From NCBI GenBank assembly GCA_900208305.1, contig OAPG01000022.1, forward strand, positions 124,001-188,000: DNA of 64,000 nt, written 5' to 3'. The translations under genes were made by a program, and so were the position numbers. The notes beneath the pieces are model-generated. The model was not told where the DNA came from, ran no database searches, and worked only from the letters and a program-made list of their open reading frames with translations. This DNA is from Melanopsichium pennsylvanicum (taxonomy: Eukaryota; Basidiomycota; Ustilaginomycetes; Ustilaginales). Shown piece by piece: positions 1-10,936 of the stretch; within the stretch, counting starts at the first letter, position 1, and every line of letters begins with the position of its first letter.

Positions 1-442
1 CGTTGCTGGGACCTGCATGGTGTGCGCCGCCAAAAGCGGACTGAAGGGAGGCGCCATCGACGTTGGGAGGTGCACCGCCAAAGTTGAGGTTCATAGGATG
101 GGCAGAATAAACGGTTCCTGCGCCACTCTGTGTTCGACCGTGGCCACGCATGGAGAGGCCGCCTGGTGTTTTTGGTATACCAGCCGAAGCAGATGCTGAG
201 AAGTAGGACTCTGAGTGTGGACCAGGCTGACGAGGATGGTGATGCCAGCCAGCAGGAGCTGTGGAAGGCTTGTCAGAGGCCTGAAACGAGCCTTGACGGC
301 GATGGAGCGATGTAGGTGCTGCTGAAGCGTTGGCGTTATTATCCTTGGCAGGGTTGGAACTGCCGAGAACATCAATCTTCAAGTCGGCGCCAAAGTCGGG
401 GACTTGCGCTGATTGACCAGGAAAAGGTAGCTGTGCCGACAT
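1..442 (-). CDS. N-terminal part of an unknown protein, cut by left edge
   Basis: Reading the minus strand from an ATG at 442 gives 147 codons without a stop to the window edge, so the 3' part lies outside. The translated part begins MSAQLPFPGQSAQ and is rich in Ser, Gly, Pro, Ala and His, with no fold I recognise. It looks like a disordered N-terminal region, as common in fungal regulatory or RNA-binding proteins, but that is only an impression. Upstream (463-503) is a pyrimidine-rich stretch on the plus strand, so the leader on the minus strand is purine-rich. I cannot assign a function. The gene is supported by the long open frame and coding-like base use. Confidence 0.6.
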   Translation of the reverse strand, partial: MSAQLPFPGQSAQVPDFGADLKIDVLGSSNPAKDNNANASAAPTSLHRRQGSFQASDKPSTAPAGWHHHPRQPGPHSESYFSASASAGIPKTPGGLSMRGHGRTQSGAGTVYSAHPMNLNFGGAPPNVDGASLQSAFGGAHHAGPSN

Positions 443-3400
443 TTCCAAGAAAAGATTGGTCCCTCTCACTCTCTCTTTCTTTTTCCCTCTTTTCTCTCTC
501 TGAGTGAGTAAAGCCGGAGGTGTTGTATTGAAGGTGAACTGTAGAAAATACGAAAGCACAAGTCGAGTAACAGAAGAAAGCTGTCTACGTCGTCAAGGGC
601 TATTTGTGATGGCCTGGCCAAGGTGCGTCTAGGGATGCGTCTATGGAGAATGGTGTTGGATTTTCGAGTTTCAAACTATGCAGTGTGCTAAGCGAGTATG
701 TGAATTGGGCAAACAAGATGTCGTATGTGACTGATGATAGCGAGATGGGTGTTGTTGAGAGTGGTATGACAAGGTGATGTTGGCGAAGAAGCTGGAGGAT
801 AAGACCGTAGATCAAGACGGATTTGAAATAGCAAAGGAGTGTGTGTGTGTGTGTGAGGTTCGATGAAGCAACGATTGCGGGAAAAGGAAATGCAAGCGGG
901 CCAGCCAGCCAGCCAGCCAGGCAGCCTACAGAGTACCTGTAACTTAGCCAGTGTCACTCACTAGTTACTCTACAGCTCTCTCCACTGCATTTGTTTGCTT
1001 TGTCTGATGTGTCTTGCGCTTTGAGACGGCCAACATGATACATCCGTAATCACACAACATAAAGAGTGACCTGCATTTCACGCTCGAGTGGCCGCTCTTT
1101 CATTCGCCATTGCAGCTCTCCCTTTCTGAGTTCGCCATTCACATTTCTCACCATGAATCTTTCACATATATATATATTTTTTTTGCTAAAAATACATGTA
1201 AAGACTGTGACTTTTACAGCAAATTTACATTGTCACAAATTCGCTCTCTGCGATATACCATAGGATGCACCATTCAGACACAAACGTCAGCTCTTACACA
1301 ACACGTTTGTCCACAGATGTGCTTGTCTGGTGCGATCGTCAGTCACAGCTTTCCACTCTTTCCCACAGTCTCAGATCACTGACACACCACACAGCACCTT
1401 GTTTGAAATGGTTTGGCACGGATTGGGGTAATAAAGTTTTGTCCAATTCGACTAGAGCAAAGAATTACCTACAGATCGTCACAAGGGATCTGCAAGGATG
1501 ATCGAACTTCGCTTATACCGAACAACGTTCTCAGATCGGAGAGATTTGAGCGCGGCCAACCAGTCGATCCATGGCTGCATTTCGGGAAACCAGAGTAGCA
1601 ACTTAGAGGCAGCCATGGTATTTTGTTCTAAGTTTGTTTGTGTGTGTGTGTTTTTTTTTGTTGGGTGTTGCTTGAAGCTGAAAAGAGATAGGGAACCGGT
1701 ATTCCTTTGGCTCGGCTACCCAAGCTCGCTTTCACGACATACTGTATTTCAACCGCCGCTTGCTTGTTATTGCAAGCAACTGTACGTCTTTGAATGTTTC
1801 GTGTAGCGCACCTAAAACATACAGTCCATCGACAACGCAAACCTGTATGTGAGATTTCAACAACGTCTCTGTGAATGGGGAAAAAAGGAAAGACACAAGC
1901 GCTAACGCCATGATGGTAGATAGGGCCATTGAACGGTGAGCCGCAATTGGTATTCAGCGTCTTGTGAAAGGCCTTTATTTTTGATAGAGAGCGAGGCAGT
2001 GGCAAGACGTTCGATTTCGGCAATTTTGTTAGACTTGCACCTTGTTCATTGTCACACAATAACTATGATGTCATCCTACACCGATTCCTTTTACATCTGC
2101 CCCTGAGCGGTGCAGTAGGAGAGGTGTATGCAAAGAGACATGCTACAACCATTTGAGTGGTGGCTGCAACCACACGCACAAAATTCACCCTTGCCGGCGC
2201 AGGTAGGCTGATGCTGTGCACACAAATCGCCGATTTGTGACAGAAATGGTCGCCCGATTTCAGCAAGCCAGATTTCTCGGCGAGACCTTTTCCTCTCCAC
2301 CTGTCAAACTGCGCACCGCCAAATTCAATCCCCTTTGTATCCACCTCACCTTTGTCCATCCAACCCCTTTGTCACCGGGCTATCCATAGCAGCACTCCCA
2401 TACATCTGATCTGCCCTCTCATGCAGTTTTTGGAACTCAACTTCTCGGATGAAAAGCTCAAGATCAGCAGCGCCCATCTCATCTCTCTCCTAACCCTACC
2501 TTCAGCAGCCAGATTTGGCTTTTATGACATGTCCCAACTATCCGTCGGCGGATTTTCGTACCGCGTGTACTCCATGACTCAATCAAGCCCTATTGGCGTC
2601 CACACTGAACCAGTCTCGGCACGCAAGTCTTGAAACACCTGATAACTTCTAGCATTGCGCCCGAGACTCTGTGTGAACCAAGGTGTGAGAGCGGTTGAGC
2701 GTCAACATCTCATGCGGTAACGTCCTAAACAATTTACTTGACAGTAGACGTTGCACTTGCCAAGAATAGGCACCAAAGTGGTGGTTTTCATGTGGTCCAA
2801 CGTATGCATTGGCGCTCTCAAATGAAAATGACCAAGTTTAGCTTCGGAACGCCGACGTTTTGTGGATCCGTCAAGTAACAAGCCCGCGCTGAATTGCTCT
2901 TGGTGGTTGAGTTGTGAGTTGGATGTTGTTTTACCGCTGTCCGTGAAGGAGCGGCGACTGAAAGTTGACATTTGCACAATGATTCGCTTTGCACTTCCGC
3001 TTTTTGTCAAAATTGTCAAGGCTGGTAATGTTTCCTTTCCTTCTGTCATCCAACAACCTTTTCTTGAACAGTATCAACGTATATTGGCATCGTCTCGGCT
3101 TGGTCCACTCGCTTTTCTTTCTTCATCTTCTCTTTCTTCTCTACCGTTGATCGGTACTCCTTTCTTAAAATCTTACACGAGTTCAGCTAGCTAGTCTATC
3201 GCTGGGACTATATCGGAGAACAGGACTTCCTCGTTTCAAACCCCTTGATCTGTTTCGTGGATCGAATCGGCAAGGTTCTCGTGTTTATAGCTTCTTCTAC
3301 ACCTCTACATTCTTTTTTTTTTCAGCCATATTCTCTTCTGGTGCAGAGCACTACCTTTTAACACTCTTTTCAGCATCATTCGGAAGAACAGCTTTCTTTT

Positions 3401-3451
3401 CATTCGCGCGACGACACTTACAAATCCACCGCCACACCAAGGATCTAGAGA
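443..3451. other. Gene-free 3 kb between two divergent genes
   Basis: No convincing coding region is seen. It holds simple repeats: a GT run at 839-855, five CCAG units at 901-920, an AT run near 1165-1178 followed by T8, and a TG/T run near 1637-1660. The last few hundred bases are pyrimidine-rich (TTCTTTCTTC-like), as expected for the chitinase promoter and leader. Short open frames on both strands (the longest about 143 codons) show no recognisable protein. Confidence 0.5.
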
Positions 3452-5110
3452 ATGAAGCTCTTGCCACTACGAGTTCTAGCGTTGGTCAGTCTGTTCACCA
3501 CATCAACGCTTGCTCTTCAAGACGACATCACGCATGCGTCACTTCACCTCACCAAATTTGGAGCTGATCCCATCATCTCGGACTTCTCCCATCGAAATAC
3601 AGATTCTGATCCATCATCTGTATCAAAGCTTAACTTGGTTGCAGACCGACTATCCTCCCCACCAACATCCTTGAGGTTGTCGATTCAACGCAGATCTCTG
3701 TGGCAGGTGCTTTTCGGCCAAGGTGGAAAGAGCGGGAAGAAGCGGAGGGCAGCTCCTTCGGCTCGATTTCTCCCTGCTGATCGCCGTCGTACGCCAGCCT
3801 CATCTTCGCGTAAAATCAAACGCCGCAACGGATCTTGTAAGATGTCCTCTTCCGTCAACTCGACATCTGTCTCCACACCTACGTCTACATCGAGCAGCTC
3901 ATCACCCAGTCCGACAAATAGTGGCAACGACACGAGGACGAGCACCAACAAGATCATGGCTGGCTACTGGCCTGATTGGGTCAATTCTGAGTTCCCACCC
4001 ACCGCTATCGACTTTTCCAAGTTCGACATTGTCAATTACGCTTTCGCTATACCCACAGCGAAATTCGATCTGAGCATCCCTACAGATTCATCAGGCGGGC
4101 TGTTGAAGAGTTTCGTTTCCGCTTGCAAGGCGGGAGATACTAAGGCAGTCTTGTCTCTTGGAGGATGGGGTGGTTCGACGTACTTCAGTCCAGCTGTCCG
4201 AACCGCAGCATCTCGTGCGACTTTTATCCGAAATATTAACAAGTACTATACTCAATACAACCTGGACGGAATCGACATAGACTGGGAGTATCCTGGTCAG
4301 ACGGGAGCAGGTAATCAGCTTGATCCAAGCGACACGGCAAATTTCCAAACTTTCCTCACGGAACTGCGTGCATCACTTCCACAAGGTGCTTTGATTACAG
4401 CAGCTGTGTCACATCAGCCTTGGATATCAAGTAGTGGTCAGCCAGTTGAATCTGTCGCCAGGGCTGCAGCGTCGATAGACTATATCATGATTATGAACTA
4501 CGATGTTTGGGGAAGCAGTAGTAATCCAGGACCAAACGCTCCTCTCGCGAACCTATGTGGTAATTCTTCGCAACCAGGTGCAAATGCAGCTGCGGGTGTC
4601 AAAGCCTGGTCGGCTGCCGGTATGCCTCGTGACAAGATTCTTCTCGGCATCCCTGCTTATGGCTACATTAACACCTCCAGTAAAAAAGTTTTGCGTACTC
4701 GGTCCACTATCTCCTCCCCCTCCTCATCGTCAGCTTCCCAAGTTCCGATTCGAACAGAAAAAAGAGCAGTCACCCTCACATCCATGAGCGGAAGCACCTC
4801 AGAAGGTCAAATTAACTTCTCTACTCTCGTTTCTCAAGGAGCTCTCAAACTCGACTCAGATGGCCTGTACGATGGCTCAGGAGGCTTTACCAAATATTGG
4901 GATGATTGTTCAGATACACCCTACCTCAGTGATGGTACTAAAATCATCACTTATGATGATACCAGTTCGATCTATGATAAAGGTGCTTTTGTCAATGCAG
5001 CAGGGATTGGAGGTATGAGCATGTGGAGTTTGGATGGTGATACAAAGTCTTGGGCTCTCACTAACTCGGCTGTTGCTGGAATGAGCTCGACTACTGCGAT
5101 ACAGAGCTAA
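3452..5110 (+). CDS. Secreted GH18 chitinase
   Basis: This single-exon gene encodes 552 residues. Residues 1-21 form a signal peptide (MKLLPLRVLALVSLFTTSTLA). A low-complexity region rich in Ser/Thr and basic residues follows (about 22-165), then a glycoside hydrolase 18 domain (about 167-545). The family's catalytic signature DGIDIDWE lies at 272-279, with Glu279 as the expected proton donor. SLGGWGG and MIMNYDVWG match the substrate-barrel strands. Such enzymes hydrolyse beta-1,4-GlcNAc links in chitin, during cell separation, wall remodelling or nutrition. Two dibasic clusters before the catalytic domain (KKRR at 96-99, KRR at 123-125) look like Kex2 sites, so a pro-region may be removed. 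No carbohydrate-binding module or GPI signal is evident. Which of the fungal GH18 paralogues it corresponds to is not resolved. Confidence 0.95.
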   Translation: MKLLPLRVLALVSLFTTSTLALQDDITHASLHLTKFGADPIISDFSHRNTDSDPSSVSKLNLVADRLSSPPTSLRLSIQRRSLWQVLFGQGGKSGKKRRAAPSARFLPADRRRTPASSSRKIKRRNGSCKMSSSVNSTSVSTPTSTSSSSSPSPTNSGNDTRTSTNKIMAGYWPDWVNSEFPPTAIDFSKFDIVNYAFAIPTAKFDLSIPTDSSGGLLKSFVSACKAGDTKAVLSLGGWGGSTYFSPAVRTAASRATFIRNINKYYTQYNLDGIDIDWEYPGQTGAGNQLDPSDTANFQTFLTELRASLPQGALITAAVSHQPWISSSGQPVESVARAAASIDYIMIMNYDVWGSSSNPGPNAPLANLCGNSSQPGANAAAGVKAWSAAGMPRDKILLGIPAYGYINTSSKKVLRTRSTISSPSSSSASQVPIRTEKRAVTLTSMSGSTSEGQINFSTLVSQGALKLDSDGLYDGSGGFTKYWDDCSDTPYLSDGTKIITYDDTSSIYDKGAFVNAAGIGGMSMWSLDGDTKSWALTNSAVAGMSSTTAIQS

Positions 5111-5942
5111 AATGTAGAGTCTCATTTGTTTCGTTCGTAAGGAATCGATAGAAGGCCGTTTTTTTTTGTTTTAACTCTTCTTCATTTTGCGCGTGTCAGG
5201 GGTGGTGGTGTTCTTGGACGAGGTTGTGTGACAAGTGTGAGGGTTGGCGTGTGTGATACGAACGGATCATGGAGCAGGCACAGAGACGCGTAAGGGAGAT
5301 AGTCTCAGAGAATGTAATCTAGCACCAGCAGCCACAGGTGACGAATGGTTTCAAACCACCGACAATGGCAGCCCTTCTCCCATGCCAGCCACATCTGACC
5401 GGATAAATCATAACATTAGTGGCATCATGTTCGTGCTACCCCCACAATGCGAGATGAACTTTGTGCAGGACCAAATTTGGTTTGGTGTACAAACAAACTT
5501 GACGTGATCCATACCTAGACACCTAGTAATGACCCTCGAACATGAGTGGATGCAAACACGAACTCAATCGTGAAAGAGAGTATGTCGGGCTGATGACTGG
5601 TGAACTGATCACCATGTTACGAAAAGTGGAGAACACAATGCTGTTCATGTACGGGGGCTAAGGGTGCTCTGAACAATGTCAATAATTCCCTGCACTCGGT
5701 CGTCGGCGTCTGCCTTGGTGGGTTGAGACAGGATGTTGGCAAGGGGACGTTTAGCCGTTGCAACCCACATTGGTGCAAAATGTCGCTCTTGCCATCTGGC
5801 AGCGAGGTTGCTGTGTGATGGCATAAGCTGTTTAAGCAACGAGATAAAACAAGTACAAGTATATGGATCCTCGATCTTCAACATGGACCATCTCTTTCAC
5901 CGATCCTTTCCCTCAACTTTATCTGTTACAATACGCGTCGCC
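5111..5942. other. Intergenic: chitinase 3' region and leader of next gene
   Basis: It contains the chitinase 3' flank (T8 near 5160) and the upstream region of the dehydrogenase gene. In-frame ATGs at 5733 and 5883 precede the chosen start of the next gene and are discussed there. Nothing else recognised. Confidence 0.5.
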
Positions 5943-6902
5943 ATGGTTAACGTGGTCTTTCTACCCCACGACTCATCTCGAACGTGCCTGGATATCCAGC
6001 AACTAAGCAGCACCATCCCGAATCATCCCAATCTCAACATTCAGTCGACCCTCACACCAGACACGGAAGCGCTGTTCTGGCTTCCCAACATCGCCCAAGG
6101 AAACACGAGCTCTGAACTTGCTCACCTCCTTTCCACCTTTGGAAGTAATGTCAAATTCGTCCAACTTCCCATGACGGGAGTGGAACATTTTTTGCCCTTG
6201 ATTCGATCTTGCACCCACAAAATTCAGTGGAGTTGTGCTAAGGGATGTTATGCGAACCCGGTCGCAGAGCATGCTTTGGCCATGTGTCTGAGTCTTTTGC
6301 GCGGACTCAACAGATCGCAAGAAGATGAGCTTGCACCAGGCGAAATTGAAACACTTTTTCAAAAGAAAGTGTTGATTGTCGGAGCAGGCAGCATCGCCAA
6401 AGCCATCCATGAGCTGTTGTTCGCATTCGATTGTTCTATAAACTTCATCGATTCGTCCTCCCCGCCAGAGGAGCTTAATTTTGTTCTTAAAACATCCGAC
6501 ATAGTCGTGCTCGCATGTCCCCTAACCGCAGCCACACACGATCTTTTCAACATTGATACATTCTCAAAGATGAAACCCGATTCGATGCTGATCAATGTCG
6601 CCAGAGGAGAAATCGTCTCGACACCAGCCTTGATCAGCGCCATGAAACAAGGCAATCTCAAAGCTGCTGGTTTGGACGTCATAAGCTACACCCCCGGGGA
6701 AAAAGGATTAGAAGAGCAGAACCAAGTGGAGCAAATGATCAGCAAGGGTAGGCTCCTTGTCACGCCTCACTCTGCTATTCCTGCCAAACTCATTTCGCCT
6801 TTGCTCGGCAAGAGGATTATCGATAATTTGGAGAGGTTGATCAAAGGAGATGTGGAAGAGGGGGGTTTTGTGGGACTTGTTGATCCGCAGAAAGGGTACT
6901 GA
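5943..6902 (+). CDS. D-isomer-specific 2-hydroxyacid dehydrogenase (glyoxylate/hydroxypyruvate reductase type)
   Basis: The protein has 319 residues from the ATG at 5943, a usual family length. It would reduce a 2-keto acid such as glyoxylate or hydroxypyruvate with NAD(P)H. Evidence: a Rossmann dinucleotide-binding segment VLIVGAGSIAKAI; the substrate-binding/catalytic Arg block LINVARGEIV; and the terminal His block LLVTPHSAI. Substrate cannot be told from sequence. The start is chosen for its strong context (GTCGCCATGG). Two further in-frame ATGs upstream, at 5733 and 5883, also have A at -3 and keep the frame open. The longest form adds 70 residues, of which the first 28 contain Arg/Lys but no acidic residue and could be a mitochondrial presequence. 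Confidence 0.88.
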   Translation: MVNVVFLPHDSSRTCLDIQQLSSTIPNHPNLNIQSTLTPDTEALFWLPNIAQGNTSSELAHLLSTFGSNVKFVQLPMTGVEHFLPLIRSCTHKIQWSCAKGCYANPVAEHALAMCLSLLRGLNRSQEDELAPGEIETLFQKKVLIVGAGSIAKAIHELLFAFDCSINFIDSSSPPEELNFVLKTSDIVVLACPLTAATHDLFNIDTFSKMKPDSMLINVARGEIVSTPALISAMKQGNLKAAGLDVISYTPGEKGLEEQNQVEQMISKGRLLVTPHSAIPAKLISPLLGKRIIDNLERLIKGDVEEGGFVGLVDPQKGY

Positions 6903-7126
6903 AATTCCGCACAGGCGTCGTACCAAATCATTGTCTCTCTTCAGGCCAGGTCGTTTCGGGCAAAGTCGTGTAGGCCAGCCTCACGTCCTCCCTGACGGCA
7001 CACAAAGCTCACAGAAGCAAGACAGGTTGTTGACACATTATGATCATTCGATGTATGTGATGCCGAGTCTAAGGTATGAAGTTGCAATGCAAATAAAGAA
7101 AAGAAGGTGAAGACACCAGTGGTCAT

Positions 7127-10100
7127 CTATGAACGACTCTTTTTCTCCGTCATCAGTTTGGTAGCTGCAATATTGGGTCGTCTTGCAATCAATCCCCTGG
7201 TCTTGACCCTAGGCCCTCTCCACGCCGAAAATGCACCCATCCTCTTCTTTCCTCTCGCAGCTTCTTCGTTCTCCAACACCTCCGGTGTGCCTGAGCAGTA
7301 GGCCAAGATCCACCGAAAAGCAACAGGGATATCAAGAGAGAATGCTTCCATATCAAATAAGATGCGAAGTAGACACGGGTCTGGTGGCAGAGATGTTCGA
7401 CGGCCGCGAGAGTTGAAGGTGATACGATTGACGACGTGCGTAAGCTGTTGACTCGTGGAAAGGCTGTGCGGATCGATGCTGTTTGGAGTAGAGGCCTCGC
7501 TTTGCTGTTCTGGCGTCGATTTGTGCGTATCAGTCGCAACATTGGATGCTTGCAGGCCGTTGATCTCCTGGCTTGGAGCGGCGGCATTGTCAACCACGGA
7601 TAATGAGGCAGCCATTCGGCGAGGCTTCGAAACGTCGATGGCTTCGGTGACTACAGCTTGTTGCTGCCTTTCGGTCGGAGTCGCCGCTCCTCGAGAGGCC
7701 TGGCCGTATCCGCGGCGAAGCTGAGACAGCACTTCAGATCGGCTAGTGTGCCTTCTGCTGCGCTGAACCATCCCTGGTCGCCTCCCAAACACGTTCAGCA
7801 ATGCATCGTAGAACCTGGAGTCTGGCTGAATGCCTTGGTCTGCCTCGAAGTCCAGAACGACGCGCTTCGACATCTCGACCTTCTCTCTGCTTTCCATTCT
7901 GGACTGCAAGATACCTTCCAGGCGCTGCCTCCGCCACCTCCCAAGTCTCCGTGAAAGTTGCCAATGATGCACCAAGAATGCATACTCCCTCTTTGCGAGC
8001 AGCTGTGCAGCTCTCCATCGCAGGCCTTCGCCCAACTGTCCCGCGCTGTTGTGCACGCGCCCGATCGAGCGCATTCTGCCTGCATACGAGCGACCACGGA
8101 GCGATGCGACAATGTTCCATCCCCTCGCGTACTGTCGATGGGCCGTGAGTTGCGACATTCTTCTGTCGATGACAGGACGCGATCGAAGACTGTGCGAGGT
8201 CGTGGGCGCCCTAGCAGCCTCATTAGCGAGCACCTGCATGATAATGGTGGCTGCTTCAACTGGGATCTTCCAGGGCGTCTCGGCGACATCGCTGGAAGGA
8301 GATCGCAATGCGCTCTGGAGACTGGTACGTTTCAGCAAACGCCAAACGCGGAGGGCGAGGCCTGTCTTGCCTGCTTTCGCAACCAAATTGAGCGCGGCGG
8401 TGAGCACATGCGGGCTGAGGATGGCATGTCGAGATGCTTGATTTGCCTTTGGCCTGAGTCGCAAGTCGGACGACTGCTGAAAGCCTAACGCATCAGTGGT
8501 CGATTTGCGTGCATAGCGCTGCGTATTGAGTGCTGGATAGATACGCATTACCACTTCCTTGACACCTGCATGACCGGGCTCGTGTCGGTAACGACGCAGG
8601 AACAGTCCCGACGCCGTCACGTACTGGAGTAGGGAGACTAGACGGTAAGAGTCGGCTTGGGCAATGGCTGTGTCGATCTGCTGGAGCATGGGTCGGATCG
8701 GACGTTGCTCGAGCTCGATTGCTAGTGCATCCGACGCTGGCGTGGCTGTCATTGTAGCTGCTGGCGTAGGCGCTCTGCGCTTGCTGGACTGCTCGGCAAC
8801 GCTACCTCCTTGACTTGATGATTGACCTGATGCGTCGAACTGTGACTGGCGGTTCGTTATCAATACTGCTCGAGCTAAGGCTTCAGAGCGTTGAGTGGTA
8901 GCCTGGCGCAGGATAGTGTTGAAGGTGACAGCATCCGGTTCGAGCGGTGGCCGACGCAGCTGAGTCATGTGCTGAAAGACCTCCTTACAAATCGAAGGAG
9001 ACTTGAGAACGGACATGGCATAGTGGATGAGCTGATTGTAGGCGACAATGCCAAGTGCTGGACGGATGACAGGTTCTCCTGCGATCAGAAGATTGCCAGC
9101 TGAACGCGTCTGTCCATCGGGTAGCGACTGCATGTACTCGCGAAGATAGTATCTGATCACCTCTGCAGCGCCGCGGAGGCTTTTCTTCTCTGCGACACTA
9201 AGTGGCCCAGGCGAGGATGCGCCATTGCCCGTGGACTCGTTAAGAAGCGTTGTACTTTCGAAGCGACAGCATGCAGATTGGATCCAAATCATTTCTGGCG
9301 CGCTCGGTGCCGGGGGGATTGGCAACCGTCCTCCACGGACTAGACGGATGAGATCGACCAAAGAGCTCGCGTACTCAGTTCTCTTTACGGTCAGCGCCTG
9401 TCGCTCCCGCTCTGACAATTGGGTCAAAAGGTCGGGTCGAACGCGAGACAAGATCTGTTCAACTTGTTGAAGAGCGCTCGTGATCTCTCGCAGAGCCTGG
9501 GAGCTGGGCTTGCCTGATTCGACGGTAAATGCAGCTTTGCGTCGCATTGAGGAGCGCGGACGCCTGGCTTCCTTGTGAGCGCTCCACCAAGCACGTACCT
9601 CTGCTGTAAATGTCTGAACAGCTAACTGAGTGTGACCTGAGGTGATCATGGCACGTATCAATGCTGTCTGGGACGCCGTCGATCTGGGCATTTGAGCGAG
9701 GTGCATCGCAGCCAAAAGAGATGTGGCAGTGTCGAGATGCTGCTGTGATTCGAATCGTCGTGTGGGTCGAGGACTAGATGTGGAAGGTGCAAGAGTCAAT
9801 AGCGAGATTACTTGCTGTGCGACGAATGCTAGCCGAGCCGCTGCTGCAGATTTTCCACGTGTTGTGGCATCAAGCGTGCTCGAGGCGTGACAAGGAGGCA
9901 ACTCAAGCTCGGAAAGAGAACGAGGATGCCAATCAAGCTTTACCAAGAGATGGCGGATGACGTTGCCGGCTGGGATGGATTGGCCGGAGGCGAGTAGGTG
10001 GGTAGCGCAGTCAGCTACGGTCTCGTACGCGATAGCACGAGCTCTTCTGGCATGTAGTCTCGGCTTGATCGTGCACGATTGTAGCACGACACGTCTACAT

Positions 10101-10936
10101 GCTGCCTCTGTTGTGGCTGCATCGATCGGCGTGTTGGCTTGCAACGATTCGCGGAGGGCAAGACTCTGCTGTCGCAACGATGATAGCGCCGCAGCAGATG
10201 CTTGGATGCGGTGGCTCGGTGCCGTCGGTGTAGCGGCGACGTCGTGCGCAGATTGGTGGGATGCTGCATCATCTTCGAGATGGGTGCTGGCGTCCTGTTG
10301 GAGGAGCGCGTTGGTGCGCGGATGGTCTACGAGACGCGGTGGTGGATCGTAGTGATGGCGGAAGAACGAGAAGTCTGATTCGAAATGGGCGGAGGGATGC
10401 TGCTGATGGGAGCGATCGTCGTGTGGTGATGCGACCTGTTGGGCAGCTGCTGCAGACGAGACAGCATTTGTTGGTGCAAGTGACGACTTGCGTCGGACAG
10501 CTCTTGACGATGATGGTGATATTGAACGTTGAGCATAGGCCAGACACGATGGTGGATAGAGGAATGACAAGTAGGAATGTGTGGAAATTTGAGCCGAAAA
10601 GTGATGTGAAGGGCTGCAATACTTGTGCGCATTGCGTTGTAATGCAGAGGAAGGCGATGTGGTTGGTGTTGGAGTTTGACGCGATGCTGAATACGACGCT
10701 GCCGTCGTTGATGGTGACAATGAGTGCGATATTGCGAAAGGCGAAGTTGATGGCCAAGGGCTTAATGGTGGAGGCGATGGCGATGGCGAGCATATTGACG
10801 AAGAGCCAGAGAGTGGTAGTCTGGAAGGCCCTGCGATGCTCTTTTGGGCTACCTGAGCTCGAGGTGTCTGACGAGGTTGACAAGCTCGATGGCCACACGC
10901 ATCGACTGCGGTGGTGAGGAAGCCCTTGTGACGCAT
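7127..10936 (-). CDS. Very long PPR-like helical-repeat protein, probably mitochondrial
   Basis: One uninterrupted frame of 1,269 codons. The N-terminus (MRHKGFLTTAV...) is basic and followed by a long Ser/Pro/Ala-rich stretch (about 30-220), consistent with a mitochondrial presequence plus disorder. Downstream are pairs of helices resembling pentatricopeptide repeats: about 395-450, about 629-690 (VAYNQLIHYAM ... PDAVTFNTILRQ, the clearest), about 835-865 (TAALNLVAKAGKTGLALRVW) and about 1029-1050. PPR proteins bind organellar RNA and act in its processing, stability or translation; I infer that role here. The ATG at 10936 has a weak context (C at -3), and a CGGCAG just upstream could be a 3' splice site, so the true N-terminus may differ. 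The 3' end is 224 bp from the convergent dehydrogenase gene. Confidence 0.75.
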   Translation of the reverse strand: MRHKGFLTTAVDACGHRACQPRQTPRAQVAQKSIAGPSRLPLSGSSSICSPSPSPPPLSPWPSTSPFAISHSLSPSTTAASYSASRQTPTPTTSPSSALQRNAHKYCSPSHHFSAQISTHSYLSFLYPPSCLAYAQRSISPSSSRAVRRKSSLAPTNAVSSAAAAQQVASPHDDRSHQQHPSAHFESDFSFFRHHYDPPPRLVDHPRTNALLQQDASTHLEDDAASHQSAHDVAATPTAPSHRIQASAAALSSLRQQSLALRESLQANTPIDAATTEAACRRVVLQSCTIKPRLHARRARAIAYETVADCATHLLASGQSIPAGNVIRHLLVKLDWHPRSLSELELPPCHASSTLDATTRGKSAAAARLAFVAQQVISLLTLAPSTSSPRPTRRFESQQHLDTATSLLAAMHLAQMPRSTASQTALIRAMITSGHTQLAVQTFTAEVRAWWSAHKEARRPRSSMRRKAAFTVESGKPSSQALREITSALQQVEQILSRVRPDLLTQLSERERQALTVKRTEYASSLVDLIRLVRGGRLPIPPAPSAPEMIWIQSACCRFESTTLLNESTGNGASSPGPLSVAEKKSLRGAAEVIRYYLREYMQSLPDGQTRSAGNLLIAGEPVIRPALGIVAYNQLIHYAMSVLKSPSICKEVFQHMTQLRRPPLEPDAVTFNTILRQATTQRSEALARAVLITNRQSQFDASGQSSSQGGSVAEQSSKRRAPTPAATMTATPASDALAIELEQRPIRPMLQQIDTAIAQADSYRLVSLLQYVTASGLFLRRYRHEPGHAGVKEVVMRIYPALNTQRYARKSTTDALGFQQSSDLRLRPKANQASRHAILSPHVLTAALNLVAKAGKTGLALRVWRLLKRTSLQSALRSPSSDVAETPWKIPVEAATIIMQVLANEAARAPTTSHSLRSRPVIDRRMSQLTAHRQYARGWNIVASLRGRSYAGRMRSIGRVHNSAGQLGEGLRWRAAQLLAKREYAFLVHHWQLSRRLGRWRRQRLEGILQSRMESREKVEMSKRVVLDFEADQGIQPDSRFYDALLNVFGRRPGMVQRSRRHTSRSEVLSQLRRGYGQASRGAATPTERQQQAVVTEAIDVSKPRRMAASLSVVDNAAAPSQEINGLQASNVATDTHKSTPEQQSEASTPNSIDPHSLSTSQQLTHVVNRITFNSRGRRTSLPPDPCLLRILFDMEAFSLDIPVAFRWILAYCSGTPEVLENEEAARGKKRMGAFSAWRGPRVKTRGLIARRPNIAATKLMTEKKSRS

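Noticed and set aside
1628..2059. 143-codon open frame on the minus strand in the large 5' gap
   Set aside because: No recognisable motif, composition like non-coding sequence, starts and ends over simple repeats; likely chance.
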